The notes: a model not told the origin generated them from the sequence alone. A stretch of 12,836 nucleotides of DNA from Candidatus Daviesbacteria bacterium GW2011_GWA2_42_7 (GCA_000997105.1 LCEJ01000044.1:1-12836), one strand, 5' to 3'; numbered from the stretch's first letter, positions 1-7,153 are shown. Made by a program: numbers and translations.

Positions 1-1125
1 TTTATTTTCCCGGCAATATTTTATGGCAGAAAGTTTCCCTTCAATGTCCCGTGAACCAAACCCTCCGGGGACAATAATCCCCTGGTAGTTTTCCAACTCC
101 CGGGCATTTTTCTCTAGTTTGCCTGAATCTATCCATGATATTTCAGGCTTTAGGCCTAATTCAAAGGCAGCGTGTTTTATTGCCTCAATAACCGAGATAT
201 AGGAATCTGCCAGGGTAAAATCACCGGTAGCAAAATACTTACCAACAATGCCGATTTTAACAATTGTTTTGGACATACCAACTTTTTCAAAAAATTCCCG
301 CCACTCCTTAAGATCCTTTGTTTTCCTTTTCAAATTCAGCTTTCCCAAAATCCTGGCGGTTAAGTTGCCGTTTTCAAAGTTTATCGGCACCTCATAAACA
401 TTTTTTACATCCGGGGCAGAGATAATATCCTCGGTTTCCAAACCCGTTGAGACAGCCAGTTTTTTTATCCTTGAGGAGTCCAAAGGCCTCTCCGCCCTGG
501 CTAAGACAATATCCGGCTGGATCCCTACGGCATTTAAATCCCTAACCGACATCTGGGCCGGCTTGCTTTTCATCTCCCCCAAAAAAGAAGGAATCGGCAG
601 GTAAGTTACATGGATATGGATAACATCATCATGTTTTTTAAGTTTTAACAACCTGTTGGCTTCCAAAAATAATAGGTTCTGGTATTCCCCGGCAGTGCCT
701 CCAATTTCGATTAGGGTGATGTCCGCGTTTTTTGATTTACCCGCTTCGGTAATCCTTTTTACTATTTCTTCGGTAACACTGGGCACTAAATCTACACACT
801 CCCCTTCAAACTCAAAGTTCCTCTCCTTTTGGATCACTGATAAATAGATTGACCCTTGGGTGGCAATGCTTGTTTTATTTAAACTTTCTCCTAAAAATCT
901 TTCATAATGCCCCAAATCCTGGTCAGTCTCCGTCCCGTCGTCTAAAACGAACACCTCACCATGCTGCATCGGATTCATAGTGCCCGCATCAACATTTAAG
1001 TAGGGGTCCATTTTTATCGGGGCAACGCGAAAACCAGCAGATTTTAGAAGAAGGCCTATCGAGGCGGTGGCAATCCCCTTACCAATACCGGAGATCACAC
1101 CACCGGAAACGAAGATATATTTCAT
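1..1125 (-). CDS. pyrG: CTP synthase, N-terminal 375 residues (cut by left edge)
   Basis: CTP synthase makes CTP from UTP, ATP and glutamine in the cytoplasm, the last step of de novo pyrimidine nucleotide synthesis. The reading frame runs from an ATG at 1125 to the window edge without a stop. The N-terminus has the synthetase P-loop (GGVISGIGKG, residues 8-17, against the usual GGVVSSLGKG). It continues with KMDPYLNVDAGTMNP, QHGEVFVLDDGTETDQDLGHYERF and EIGGTAGEYQ, all synthetase-domain signatures. The glutaminase domain begins near residue 290, and VPGGFGSRDIEG lies at about 352-363. The catalytic Cys/His/Glu lie beyond the edge. The family is about 540 residues long, so roughly 165 are missing. 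The usual IPHIT stretch is VPSVT here, a small divergence. Identity is secure. Confidence 0.97.
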   Translation of the reverse strand, partial: MKYIFVSGGVISGIGKGIATASIGLLLKSAGFRVAPIKMDPYLNVDAGTMNPMQHGEVFVLDDGTETDQDLGHYERFLGESLNKTSIATQGSIYLSVIQKERNFEFEGECVDLVPSVTEEIVKRITEAGKSKNADITLIEIGGTAGEYQNLLFLEANRLLKLKKHDDVIHIHVTYLPIPSFLGEMKSKPAQMSVRDLNAVGIQPDIVLARAERPLDSSRIKKLAVSTGLETEDIISAPDVKNVYEVPINFENGNLTARILGKLNLKRKTKDLKEWREFFEKVGMSKTIVKIGIVGKYFATGDFTLADSYISVIEAIKHAAFELGLKPEISWIDSGKLEKNARELENYQGIIVPGGFGSRDIEGKLSAIKYCRENK

Positions 1126-1131
1126 GCCTCA

Positions 1132-1163
1132 ACTATAATTAACTTTTGCTGATAATTTGTCAA
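1132..1163 (-). promoter_or_regulatory. Probable pyrG promoter, leaderless type
   Basis: On the minus strand a perfect -35 TTGACA (1158-1163) is followed by TATAGT (1132-1137). The 20-nt spacer is longer than ideal; AATTAT lies at the ideal 17 nt. Six bases separate TATAGT from the ATG at 1125 and there is no Shine-Dalgarno sequence, so the mRNA would start at or next to the start codon. pyrG therefore seems to have its own promoter rather than depending on topA. Confidence 0.5.
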
Positions 1164-1190
1164 CTCGAGAAGTTCTTCGTCTCTTTCCCC

Positions 1191-1229
1191 TGCAAGGCCA
1201 GGCCTTTTTTTGCAAGGCCTGGCCTTGCA
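1191..1229. repeat. Strong inverted repeat between topA and pyrG
   Basis: The 14-base arms TGCAAGGCCAGGCC (1191-1204) and GGCCTGGCCTTGCA (1216-1229) are perfect reverse complements. Two more pairs (1205/1215 and 1206/1214) give a 16-bp stem with a 7-nt loop. The right half (1210-1230) is also a 21-nt palindrome by itself, and TGCAAGGCC occurs twice as a direct repeat 20 bp apart, so two folds compete. It begins 18 nt past the topA stop. On the topA-sense strand no U-tract follows the stem, so it is not a classical intrinsic terminator. It could slow or end topA transcription, protect the mRNA 3' end, or be a dispersed palindromic element. Confidence 0.8.
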
Positions 1230-1247
1230 ACAGACTAGAGGCTTATA

Positions 1248-3212
1248 TTAAGACACCCCCGCTTTGGCTCCTTTAGGTTTTGTCCAGCTGGCAAACTTAC
1301 AGGTTGGCCAGTTTTTGCAGCCATAAAAAGGCCTCCCTTTTCTGGTTTTTCTCATCACAATATCCCCACCACAATCAGGACAAATTGCATCAACTTTTTC
1401 TTCCAACCCTTCAGTATGTTTACAATCCGGAAAGCCGGAACAAGCCAGGAATTTACCGAACTTACCAAACCTAATGATTAAGGGTTTACCACAATCCGGG
1501 CAAATTTTATCTGTTTCCTCTGTTGCGATTTTTACCCTTGCCGCTTTCTTTTCAACTGTAAACTCGTAATCAAAAAGGTCCGGGAAATTAGCCACCAGAA
1601 ACTCTGCTACCGCTACTCCCAAAGGTGTCGAGAAAAACCTCTTCTCTTTTTTCTCTACGTAGAACCGATCCAAGATAGTCGATAAAATCGTGGCATAAGT
1701 GGACGGCCGGCCAATTCCTAACTCTTCCAGCTTTTTAATCAATGAAGCCTCATTGTAACGGGGTGACCCCTCTGTAAAATGCTGCTCCGGTAAAAGCTTG
1801 AGCAAATCAAGAAGTTGCCCTTCGGATACTTTTGGCAGGGCTTGTTCCCCTTTTTCATCTTCTTCCGATTCCTCCCCTTTATACTTAATACCTGATACTT
1901 TATACAGTTTCAACCAACCCTCAAATTTAATAACACTGCCCGTAGCACGCAATGTATAACTTACGGCTTTGCTGGCTGTAAGCGCTTCCACGTCCACTGA
2001 CGTATGGTCTAAAACCGCCTCACTCATCTGGCAAGCCATCATCCTCTTCCAAACCAGTTCATAAAGCCGGACATGGTCCCGGCTTAACCCTTCCAATGTT
2101 TTCAATTTCTCGGCTGTCAAACTAATGTTGGAAGGACGAATTGCCTCATGTGCTTCTTGGGCTACCTTGGACTTTGTCTTATATGCCCGGGCTGTAGTAG
2201 GCAAATACGCCTTACCTATATTTTGCTCAATATAACTTCTGGCAGCTGTAATTGCCTGCGCGGAAAGGTTAAGTGAATCCGTTCTCATATAAGTTATAAG
2301 CCCATGCTCATACAAATGCTGGGCTAACATCATCGTTTTTTTTGCAGAAAGCCCAAGGCGGTTGGCTGCGGTTTGTTGCAAAGTGGAGGTAGTAAAAGGA
2401 GGTGCCGGATACTTCCTCATCTCTTTTTGGGTCACTTTTTCAACCCGATAATCTGCCTTTTCCAAAGCCTTAACATGCCCATCCGCCTCTTCTTTATTTT
2501 TAATAGCTAACTTCTTACCATTCAACTCAACCAAAGTCGCAGAAAATTTTTCGTTTTCATTCTTAATTCTTAATTCCAGCTCCACTGTTACGCTCCAATA
2601 TTCCTCCGGCTTAAAAGCGGTAATTTCTTTTTCCCTTTCTACAATAAGCCGCAATGCCACCGACTGGACCCTTCCTGCCGAAAGCCCGGATTTTACCTTT
2701 TTCCATAAAAGCGGGGAGAGTTTATAACCTACTAACCTATCCAGGATTCTTCTTGCCTGCTGGGCATCCACCAGCCTTAGGTCTATATCCCTGGGATCTT
2801 TGAAAGCTTCTTTAATCGCCTCAGGAGTAATTTCATGAAAGATAACCCGGTGGATGTTCATAGTTCGTAGTTCATTGCTCATAGTTTTTTTGTCTTTACC
2901 ATGAACCATGAACCTTGAACCAATTAACTCTTTCAAGTGCCACGCTATCGCTTCCCCTTCCCTGTCAGGGTCTGTGGCAAGCCATAAAGTCTTAGCCGAA
3001 ACAGCCAGCTTTTTTAATTCATTAACCCTCTTTTGCTTGTCCTTGGGGATTATATATTTAGGCTCAAAACTTTTTTCTACATCCACCCCAATATCACTTT
3101 TCGGCAAATCGCGGACATGCCCCATAGAGGCTTCTACCCGGTAATTAGATCCTAAGAATTTTTGCAACGTCTTTGATTTTGTGGGACTTTCAACTATAAC
3201 GAGGTTTTGCAT
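1248..3212 (-). CDS. topA: DNA topoisomerase I (type IA), with internal gap and repeat islands
   Basis: TopA relaxes negative supercoils by cutting one strand through a 5'-phosphotyrosine. This 654-residue protein has the toprim domain (VIVESPTKSKT at 5-15; DPDREGEAIAWHL at 81-93), LVDAQQARRILDRLVGY (148-163), SGLSAGRVQSVALRLI (175-190) and the active site GLITYMRTDS with Tyr308 and Arg310. Also present are AHEAIRPS (354-361) and LGIGRPSTYATI (498-509). Two C-terminal zinc ribbons follow, CPDC...CSGFPDC (571-597) and CPDC...CKNWPTC (611-638). The ATG at 3212 starts the conserved N-terminus; I see no Shine-Dalgarno sequence. It lies 13 nt after the stop of the gene at 3226-3474. Oddities: after DYEFT (548-552) the usual M-E-x-x-L-D-x-I-A block of about 35 residues is absent, so the protein jumps to VEKKAARVKIA and the first ribbon. 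Three heptamer-repeat islands are translated in frame (about residues 98-119, 212-218, 436-445). Confidence 0.96.
   Translation of the reverse strand: MQNLVIVESPTKSKTLQKFLGSNYRVEASMGHVRDLPKSDIGVDVEKSFEPKYIIPKDKQKRVNELKKLAVSAKTLWLATDPDREGEAIAWHLKELIGSRFMVHGKDKKTMSNELRTMNIHRVIFHEITPEAIKEAFKDPRDIDLRLVDAQQARRILDRLVGYKLSPLLWKKVKSGLSAGRVQSVALRLIVEREKEITAFKPEEYWSVTVELELRIKNENEKFSATLVELNGKKLAIKNKEEADGHVKALEKADYRVEKVTQKEMRKYPAPPFTTSTLQQTAANRLGLSAKKTMMLAQHLYEHGLITYMRTDSLNLSAQAITAARSYIEQNIGKAYLPTTARAYKTKSKVAQEAHEAIRPSNISLTAEKLKTLEGLSRDHVRLYELVWKRMMACQMSEAVLDHTSVDVEALTASKAVSYTLRATGSVIKFEGWLKLYKVSGIKYKGEESEEDEKGEQALPKVSEGQLLDLLKLLPEQHFTEGSPRYNEASLIKKLEELGIGRPSTYATILSTILDRFYVEKKEKRFFSTPLGVAVAEFLVANFPDLFDYEFTVEKKAARVKIATEETDKICPDCGKPLIIRFGKFGKFLACSGFPDCKHTEGLEEKVDAICPDCGGDIVMRKTRKGRPFYGCKNWPTCKFASWTKPKGAKAGVS
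1880..1905. repeat. Heptamer tandem repeat in topA (NATACTT type)
   Basis: Period-7 units on the plus strand read TATACTT, AATACCT, GATACTT and TATAC. They encode about residues 436-445 of TopA (LYKVSGIKYK on the minus strand), just before an acidic linker rich in Glu and Asp. The repeat is in frame. Confidence 0.65.
2559..2579. repeat. Heptamer tandem repeat in topA (ATTCTTA type)
   Basis: The plus strand reads ATTCTTA, ATTCTTA, ATTCCAG in exact 7-bp phase. It encodes LELRIKN (about residues 212-218) of TopA in a variable region after EEYWSVTVE. Confidence 0.55.
2856..2925. repeat. Inverted pair of heptamer arrays inside the topA toprim domain
   Basis: Left array: GTTCATA, GTTCGTA, GTTCATT, GCTCATA (2856-2883). 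A T-rich 14-nt spacer follows (2884-2897). Right array: ACCATGA, ACCATGA, ACCTTGA, ACCAATT (2898-2925). The right array is largely the reverse complement of the left (TGAACCA against a TTCATAGTTC-type unit), so the whole can fold as an imperfect hairpin. It encodes about TopA residues 98-119, between WHLKELIG and HRVIFHEIT. Typical TopA proteins have only about five residues there, so this is an insertion of about 18 residues that keeps the frame. Confidence 0.75.
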
Positions 3213-3225
3213 ATGCTATTTAACG

Positions 3226-3474
3226 CTAAGTCCTGAAGTGTGCACGGCCCTTGCCTCTTTGGCGGAAAGCCAGCCTGCGAAATCCACCCCATACAAAACC
3301 AAAATGGTAGTCTAAAAACCCCGCGCCCCAATTGGCAATTATATTGTGCAAAGCGCCGATAAATTTGTCCTTTTCCTGCCCTATTGCACCCAGTCTTCCC
3401 GCTAATGTTTCCGGTGTTAAAATATTGCCCGGCTTATCGATTGATTCTTCAGACCCCCCCTGTCTTTCAACCAT
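3226..3474 (-). CDS. Small protein of unknown function, 82 residues
   Basis: I do not recognise this protein. Residues 1-45 are mixed and soluble-looking (TPETLAGRLGAIGQEKDKF). Residues 45-67 are aromatic and glycine-rich (NWGAGFLDYHFGFVWGGF). The C-terminus is strongly basic (RRLAFRQRGKGRAHFRT). There is no signal peptide or clear membrane helix. The ATG at 3474 sits 6 nt after a perfect TATAAT, which supports this start and a leaderless mRNA. The stop lies 13 nt before topA, so both could share a transcript. Opposite-strand frames over this stretch look less protein-like. It could be a non-coding leader of topA, but the promoter placement argues for a gene. Confidence 0.5.
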   Translation of the reverse strand: MVERQGGSEESIDKPGNILTPETLAGRLGAIGQEKDKFIGALHNIIANWGAGFLDYHFGFVWGGFRRLAFRQRGKGRAHFRT

Positions 3475-3480
3475 GCTCTA

Positions 3481-3486
3481 ATTATA
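3481..3486 (-). promoter_or_regulatory. -10 box for the 3226-3474 / topA transcript
   Basis: A perfect TATAAT on the minus strand (within TATATAAT) ends 6 nt before the ATG at 3474. No good -35 lies at the normal distance. The spacing predicts a leaderless mRNA. Confidence 0.45.
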
Positions 3487-3521
3487 TAACATATGATAAA
3501 CACCCCAGCTTTTTCCGGCTG

Positions 3522-3550
3522 TTGACAACATCAAACCAATCTTCTAAATT
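3522..3550 (+). promoter_or_regulatory. Promoter for the plus-strand gene at 3562
   Basis: A perfect -35 TTGACA (3522-3527), a 17-nt spacer and TAAATT as -10 (3545-3550, 4 of 6). The ATG follows 11 nt later, which leaves a leader of only a few bases. Confidence 0.5.
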
Positions 3551-3561
3551 AACAAAAGGTT

Positions 3562-3813
3562 ATGACAGTAGACAGGGAATCCCCATACAAATTTTATATT
3601 CCGCCTCCCCCAAGGGAAGACCCGGAGCCAAAAATTACCAACAGTTGGAAAATGGAAGACGGGGCCGAGATGCTCTTGGTAGAGGTACCACATAGTAATC
3701 CCGCCGTACTACATCCTGACCCAAAATGCACTGGGCACTTAAAACTACATTTTATTGATGGCAGAGGAACAAGATTTAAGGAGTCAAACTTTACAGCAAA
3801 AGTTCTACGGTGA
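3562..3813 (+). CDS. Small soluble protein of unknown function, 83 residues
   Basis: I do not recognise this protein. It is charged and proline-rich near the start (IPPPPREDPEP, residues 13-23). A likely beta-rich part follows (EMLLVEVPHSNPAV, then GHLKLHFIDGRGTRFKESNFTAKVL). It has one Cys, no signal peptide and no membrane segment. The purine-rich plus strand and the upstream TTGACA/TAAATT promoter support this strand over the antisense frame 3594-3836, whose product is serine- and glycine-rich. The stop overlaps the end of the convergent lipoprotein gene by 9 bp. It is a lone plus-strand gene among minus-strand operons. Confidence 0.55.
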   Translation: MTVDRESPYKFYIPPPPREDPEPKITNSWKMEDGAEMLLVEVPHSNPAVLHPDPKCTGHLKLHFIDGRGTRFKESNFTAKVLR

Positions 3814-4383
3814 GCCGGTGTTTGAGCAGGTGGCAACTGTTTCAGAAACCGCAGTGATCTTCCCTCTAAATTCGGGGACGCGCATATTCTGGTAACTGAT
3901 TATCCTTGCCCAATAAGCCCCAAACGTTAAGATTTCTCCTTCATTCACCCTATAATCCAAGCTGGTATTGCTATATTTACCCCGGGGAGTAAAAGTTTTG
4001 CGGTACTGCCAAGAAATATCCTCATTTCCAAATTCATTTAATATGCCCAAAACACGGGATTCCCCAGTCTTTTTAAAAACCAGTAAAATAGCTGCTTCCC
4101 CAGGGGCCCTTCTTAAATCCTTTAAGTTGTGCCTCACTTCTACAACAGGCTGGCTACCTCCCTTTCCATCATCTTCACACCATGAACCAACAGATAACCT
4201 GGGGACTACCGTTTCCGGCGTCGGCATAACAGTAGGTATTGTACCGGCTACTCGATTATTGCATGCAGTAATAAGAGGCATAAAAACAGCCAGAGGGAGG
4301 AAAGCTAATGCAGTTCTTCCTCTACGGCTGGAAACCAGTCCCCACGCTACACGGGCAACTTCTTTAGCACCTTTTCTTTCCAT
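3805..4383 (-). CDS. Predicted lipoprotein of unknown function, 192 residues
   Basis: The ATG at 4383 is chosen because it lies 10 nt after the ClpC-like stop and gives a normal export signal; a TTG at 4419 would overlap that gene. The N-terminus is basic (residues 1-23, including SSRRGR), then hydrophobic (ALAFLPLAVFMPLITA), ending at lipobox Cys41 (LITAC). A Pro/Thr-rich linker follows (TIPTVMPTPETVVP). The rest is a soluble extracellular domain of about 125 residues with two more Cys (in GSWCEDD and VATCSNTG), which could form a disulfide. In a cell without an outer membrane it would sit on the outer face of the cytoplasmic membrane. It is the last gene after dprA, a membrane protein and the ClpC-like gene. 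The domain family is not recognised. Confidence 0.7.
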   Translation of the reverse strand: MERKGAKEVARVAWGLVSSRRGRTALAFLPLAVFMPLITACNNRVAGTIPTVMPTPETVVPRLSVGSWCEDDGKGGSQPVVEVRHNLKDLRRAPGEAAILLVFKKTGESRVLGILNEFGNEDISWQYRKTFTPRGKYSNTSLDYRVNEGEILTFGAYWARIISYQNMRVPEFRGKITAVSETVATCSNTGSP

Positions 4384-4393
4384 GGGCAGAATT

Positions 4394-4759
4394 TTACCGC
4401 TCCTTGAAGTCAAAGTCAAAAATTACCTTTCCCCCTTTGTGGAGTTTCCCTTCCAAAATCATTACCGAAAGCCTGGCTTCTAAAGTATCCTGGATTAGCC
4501 TTCGCAAGGGGCGGGCCCCTAAAACGGGATCAAAACCGCGTTCGGCAAGTTTTTGTGCAACTCCCCCGTCAAATTCCACCAAATAGCCTTGCTCCTTAAG
4601 CTGGTTTTGAAGTTCAGTTAGTTTTAAATTAACAATCTTCTGCAAGTCCTGAGGTGTCAATGGCTTAAACAGCACAACTTCATCAAAACGGTTGATAAGC
4701 TCCGGCTTAAATATTGCCAAAAGTTCATCGCCCACTTCTTTTTTTAACTGATCCATCAA
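4394..4759 (-). CDS. ClpC-like AAA+ protein, C-terminal fragment after frameshift
   Basis: This is the last ~120 residues of the second AAA+ module of the gene at 4725-6791, in another frame. It contains FKPELINRFDEVVLFKPL with the arginine finger (Arg24), the ClpB-type C-terminal subdomain (LKLTELQNQL) and sensor 2 (FDPVLGARPLRRLIQ, residues 76-90). The first possible codon is a TTG at 4759, with an ATG at 4756, but neither looks like a real start: no promoter or ribosome site precedes them, and the two frames overlap by 35 bp. Read together with the upstream frame, the stretch from about LDDGRLTD through the sensor-1 TSN motif is missing, about 35-50 residues. It is therefore the tail of a disrupted gene, or of an intact gene mis-assembled here. 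Confidence 0.85.
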   Translation of the reverse strand: MMDQLKKEVGDELLAIFKPELINRFDEVVLFKPLTPQDLQKIVNLKLTELQNQLKEQGYLVEFDGGVAQKLAERGFDPVLGARPLRRLIQDTLEARLSVMILEGKLHKGGKVIFDFDFKER

Positions 4760-6791
4760 CTTGCAGGAACAATGTCAAAATTTTAGGGTCTGCTTTTTCA
4801 AATTCATCAAGCAAAATCAGGGAATACGGGTGTTGCCGCACTGTCTCTGTCAGGATTCCTTCTTCTCCCGACCCGCCGATTAGCCGATTGACTGATTCGC
4901 TGCTTTGGTATTCCGACATATCAAACCGGGCAAAATTACCTTTGCCCTGAAAATATACATCTACCAAAGTTTTAGCTAACTCTGTTTTACCCACTCCCGT
5001 AGGACCGACAAAAAGAAATGAACCTATTGGCCGATTCTTATCCCTAAGCTCGGCTGCCGCCCGCCGGAGTACACCGGCCACCGCGGTTACCGCCTCAACC
5101 TGGTTAACCATCCGCCCATGGATAGTCTCTTCCAAATTTAAAAGATCATGTTTTATCTCTGCCCCCGCCTCTCCCACCGGCACGCTGGTCCTTGCCTGCA
5201 CAACTTTTTCAACCACAGACTTTCTCACCCATCCCTGGTCAGCCGAAACGAGACACTCCTCAAAAACTTTTATGGCCGCATCCGGTAAAACCTGGGTCTT
5301 GATATATTCCGCCGAAAGCTTTGCAATTTCTAAAATTGCCGGTACACTGGTGCGGATTTTCTTATAGCGCTCACCTAAAATAGCATGGGTTTTTAAGATA
5401 TCTGCTGTTTCAGAAACTGTAGCCGGGGGAAGGACAACCCTGGTAAAAATCCTGGCAAAACTTTTATCTTTCTCTAAGATTTTGGTATAACTTGCAGCAT
5501 CCGTCACGGCAACAAATTGAAAATCTGATGACTCAAGGAAAGACTCCATCAGGGAATAGAGGTTATATTTTGAATCCACCTCACCAACACCAAAATTTTG
5601 GATCTCGTCCATATACACAATAATATTGCCGGAATTTTTTACATCTTCAAATATATTTTTTATCCTTTCTGCCAGTTCTCCCTGTGCAGTAATCCCTGAG
5701 AGAAGTTTTGTTTCATTAAGACGTACCAGGCGCTTAGTGGAAAGTGCAGCCGGGGCATCGCCTGAAATAATCAACTTGGCCAAATAACCCACTAACGCTC
5801 CACGTCCCGATCCCGGTTCCCCAACCAGCAATACATTTCTTCCTGCCTCAAGCGATAAAATATTTATAATCCTTGAAACCACCTCCTGCCTGCCTATAAA
5901 ATCCGGAACCCTTTCTTTTGATGCCCGTTTGGTTAGATCCTCCCCTACCAAATCCAGGTTTGGGGTAGGTACACCAAGCCACCCCCTGTTTACACCTTTT
6001 AGGTGCCTGGTGCGGAAATCCTCATCAAAAACCCAAACTACCCGCCACATATCAGCCCTCCTTTGCAAGAAATCCAGGGCATCGTAAAAATCCTCCGAGC
6101 TAACCCCAAGTTTTAAAAGCCCGCTTTCTACCCCGGGGGTTAAACTTAACAAGGCCACAAAAAAATGTTCATGGTAAAGGTACGGGACCCGGAATTTTTT
6201 GCCAATCTCCCAAACTTTTTGTAAAACTTCACTTTGGGAAACATCTCCTGCAAAACCACTTAGCCCTACAGGGGAAAGCTCTAAATAGGCAAGCAGGTTA
6301 AAAACCCGTTCTGTTTTTAAGAGTTTGTCAAACCCCAAATCATTTTTCCCAACATAGCTGCATTGCCAAACCTCTTCAGCACTTTTAATCTGCCAAACTT
6401 TTTTATGGGGATGGGAGAAGATATGATTTACAAAAAGCACAATTCCGGCAAAGAAGAAACCCTTTAAAATAAGCCCGTAAACCCCGGTGGCATAAAATAT
6501 CAAACCCGGCAGTAAAAACCAATAGCCGGCCAAAGTTATTACTAAAAGTGTCGCTGCTAAAAAGGCAAAGAGCCCTATTAAAATCCGGCAGCTGCGGAAT
6601 AGAAAACTCAGACCCCTTCCTACAATAGAAGAATCATGGAAAAGCGGCACAAAAAGAAGGCGGAACATTAACCCTACAGCCAAATCCTCTTCCAAATAAA
6701 GGATAATGTTCCTCCATGTGCGGATAAGCACTACTAAAGCCTCGGGGTACCAAAACTTTAAAAGGTGTACGGGCAGGGACAGGTATTTCAT
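4725..6791 (-). CDS. Membrane-anchored ClpC-like AAA+ ATPase, N-terminal part (frameshifted)
   Basis: A double-AAA+ protein of the ClpA/ClpC class that would unfold or remodel proteins at the membrane. Residues 1-60 hold amphipathic/hydrophobic segments and about 66-125 form two or three membrane helices. A Clp-N-like helical region follows (about 150-245, e.g. YLYHEHFFVALLSL). AAA1 has an altered Walker A GEPGSGRG (324-331; the usual Lys-Thr is Arg-Gly) but an intact Walker B (IIVYMDEI, 390-397). AAA2 has an intact Walker A GPTGVGKT (596-603) and Walker B LILLDEFEKA. The usual GYVGYEEGG pore loop reads RLIGGSGEEGILTE, and the AAA1 loop reads GITAQGELAER, so both pore aromatics are absent. 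There is no ClpB-style M domain. The ATG at 6791 overlaps the preceding stop as ATGA. The frame fails after LFLQV (residue 678), where about 35-50 residues including sensor 1 are missing; it continues at 4394-4759. Confidence 0.88.
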   Translation of the reverse strand: MKYLSLPVHLLKFWYPEALVVLIRTWRNIILYLEEDLAVGLMFRLLFVPLFHDSSIVGRGLSFLFRSCRILIGLFAFLAATLLVITLAGYWFLLPGLIFYATGVYGLILKGFFFAGIVLFVNHIFSHPHKKVWQIKSAEEVWQCSYVGKNDLGFDKLLKTERVFNLLAYLELSPVGLSGFAGDVSQSEVLQKVWEIGKKFRVPYLYHEHFFVALLSLTPGVESGLLKLGVSSEDFYDALDFLQRRADMWRVVWVFDEDFRTRHLKGVNRGWLGVPTPNLDLVGEDLTKRASKERVPDFIGRQEVVSRIINILSLEAGRNVLLVGEPGSGRGALVGYLAKLIISGDAPAALSTKRLVRLNETKLLSGITAQGELAERIKNIFEDVKNSGNIIVYMDEIQNFGVGEVDSKYNLYSLMESFLESSDFQFVAVTDAASYTKILEKDKSFARIFTRVVLPPATVSETADILKTHAILGERYKKIRTSVPAILEIAKLSAEYIKTQVLPDAAIKVFEECLVSADQGWVRKSVVEKVVQARTSVPVGEAGAEIKHDLLNLEETIHGRMVNQVEAVTAVAGVLRRAAAELRDKNRPIGSFLFVGPTGVGKTELAKTLVDVYFQGKGNFARFDMSEYQSSESVNRLIGGSGEEGILTETVRQHPYSLILLDEFEKADPKILTLFLQVDGSVKKRSGR

Positions 6792-7144
6792 CTCACTCTC
6801 ACTAAATTCCCATTAGTATCAAGCTCCACAAAATGCTCCGCGCGCCCCTCAAGGTATGCCTGGCATTGGTTCTCCGGCAAATCATCAATATCCTCCCTCG
6901 GGCTATGGACAATGTCTACCACCCAGTCCTGCATCAGGTCGTTGGTAAGGCACGGGCCACGGGACATATCCACACCGGAGATGACCATACTTTTATACAA
7001 GCTCATGGCCCCGGAAACAGCCGTATCATAAATACCGGAGGCGCCTTTTTTATAGGCCGGAGTTTTATTAGTCTTTAAAACTACCATGGCAGTAACAAAA
7101 ACTACTGCCAGAACTAAAAAAAACAGCTTGTTCTTTTTATTCAT
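6788..7144 (-). CDS. Small single-pass membrane protein of unknown function, 118 residues
   Basis: An N-terminal membrane anchor (residues 7-23, LFFLVLAVVFVTAMVVL after MNKKNK) is followed by an outward-facing soluble domain. That domain carries a distinctive block around residues 62-93: GPCLTNDLMQDWVVDIVHSP, then REDIDDLPENQC. Two Cys (in GPC and NQC) could pair. I recall similar blocks only as uncharacterised proteins in Patescibacteria and assign no function. The ATG lies 9 nt after the dprA stop. The TGA overlaps the ClpC-like ATG by 4 bp, so it is co-translated with that membrane AAA+ protein and may work with it. Spacing and topology suggest a partner or substrate-recruiting subunit; this is inference. 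Confidence 0.8.
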   Translation of the reverse strand: MNKKNKLFFLVLAVVFVTAMVVLKTNKTPAYKKGASGIYDTAVSGAMSLYKSMVISGVDMSRGPCLTNDLMQDWVVDIVHSPREDIDDLPENQCQAYLEGRAEHFVELDTNGNLVRVR

Positions 7145-7153
7145 ACCTTAATA

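Noticed and set aside
3594..3836. A minus-strand gene opposite 3562-3813
   Set aside because: Its product is Ser/Gly-rich and unlike a folded protein, while the plus strand has a promoter and a more plausible product.
3968..4483. Plus-strand frame of 171 residues
   Set aside because: It is antisense to the lipoprotein and ClpC-like genes, both of which have recognisable domains.
4735..4790. Programmed ribosomal frameshifting to join the two ClpC-like frames
   Set aside because: The conserved block between the frames is absent from the DNA, so shifting frame would not restore a full AAA+ module. The same argument applies to mrdA.
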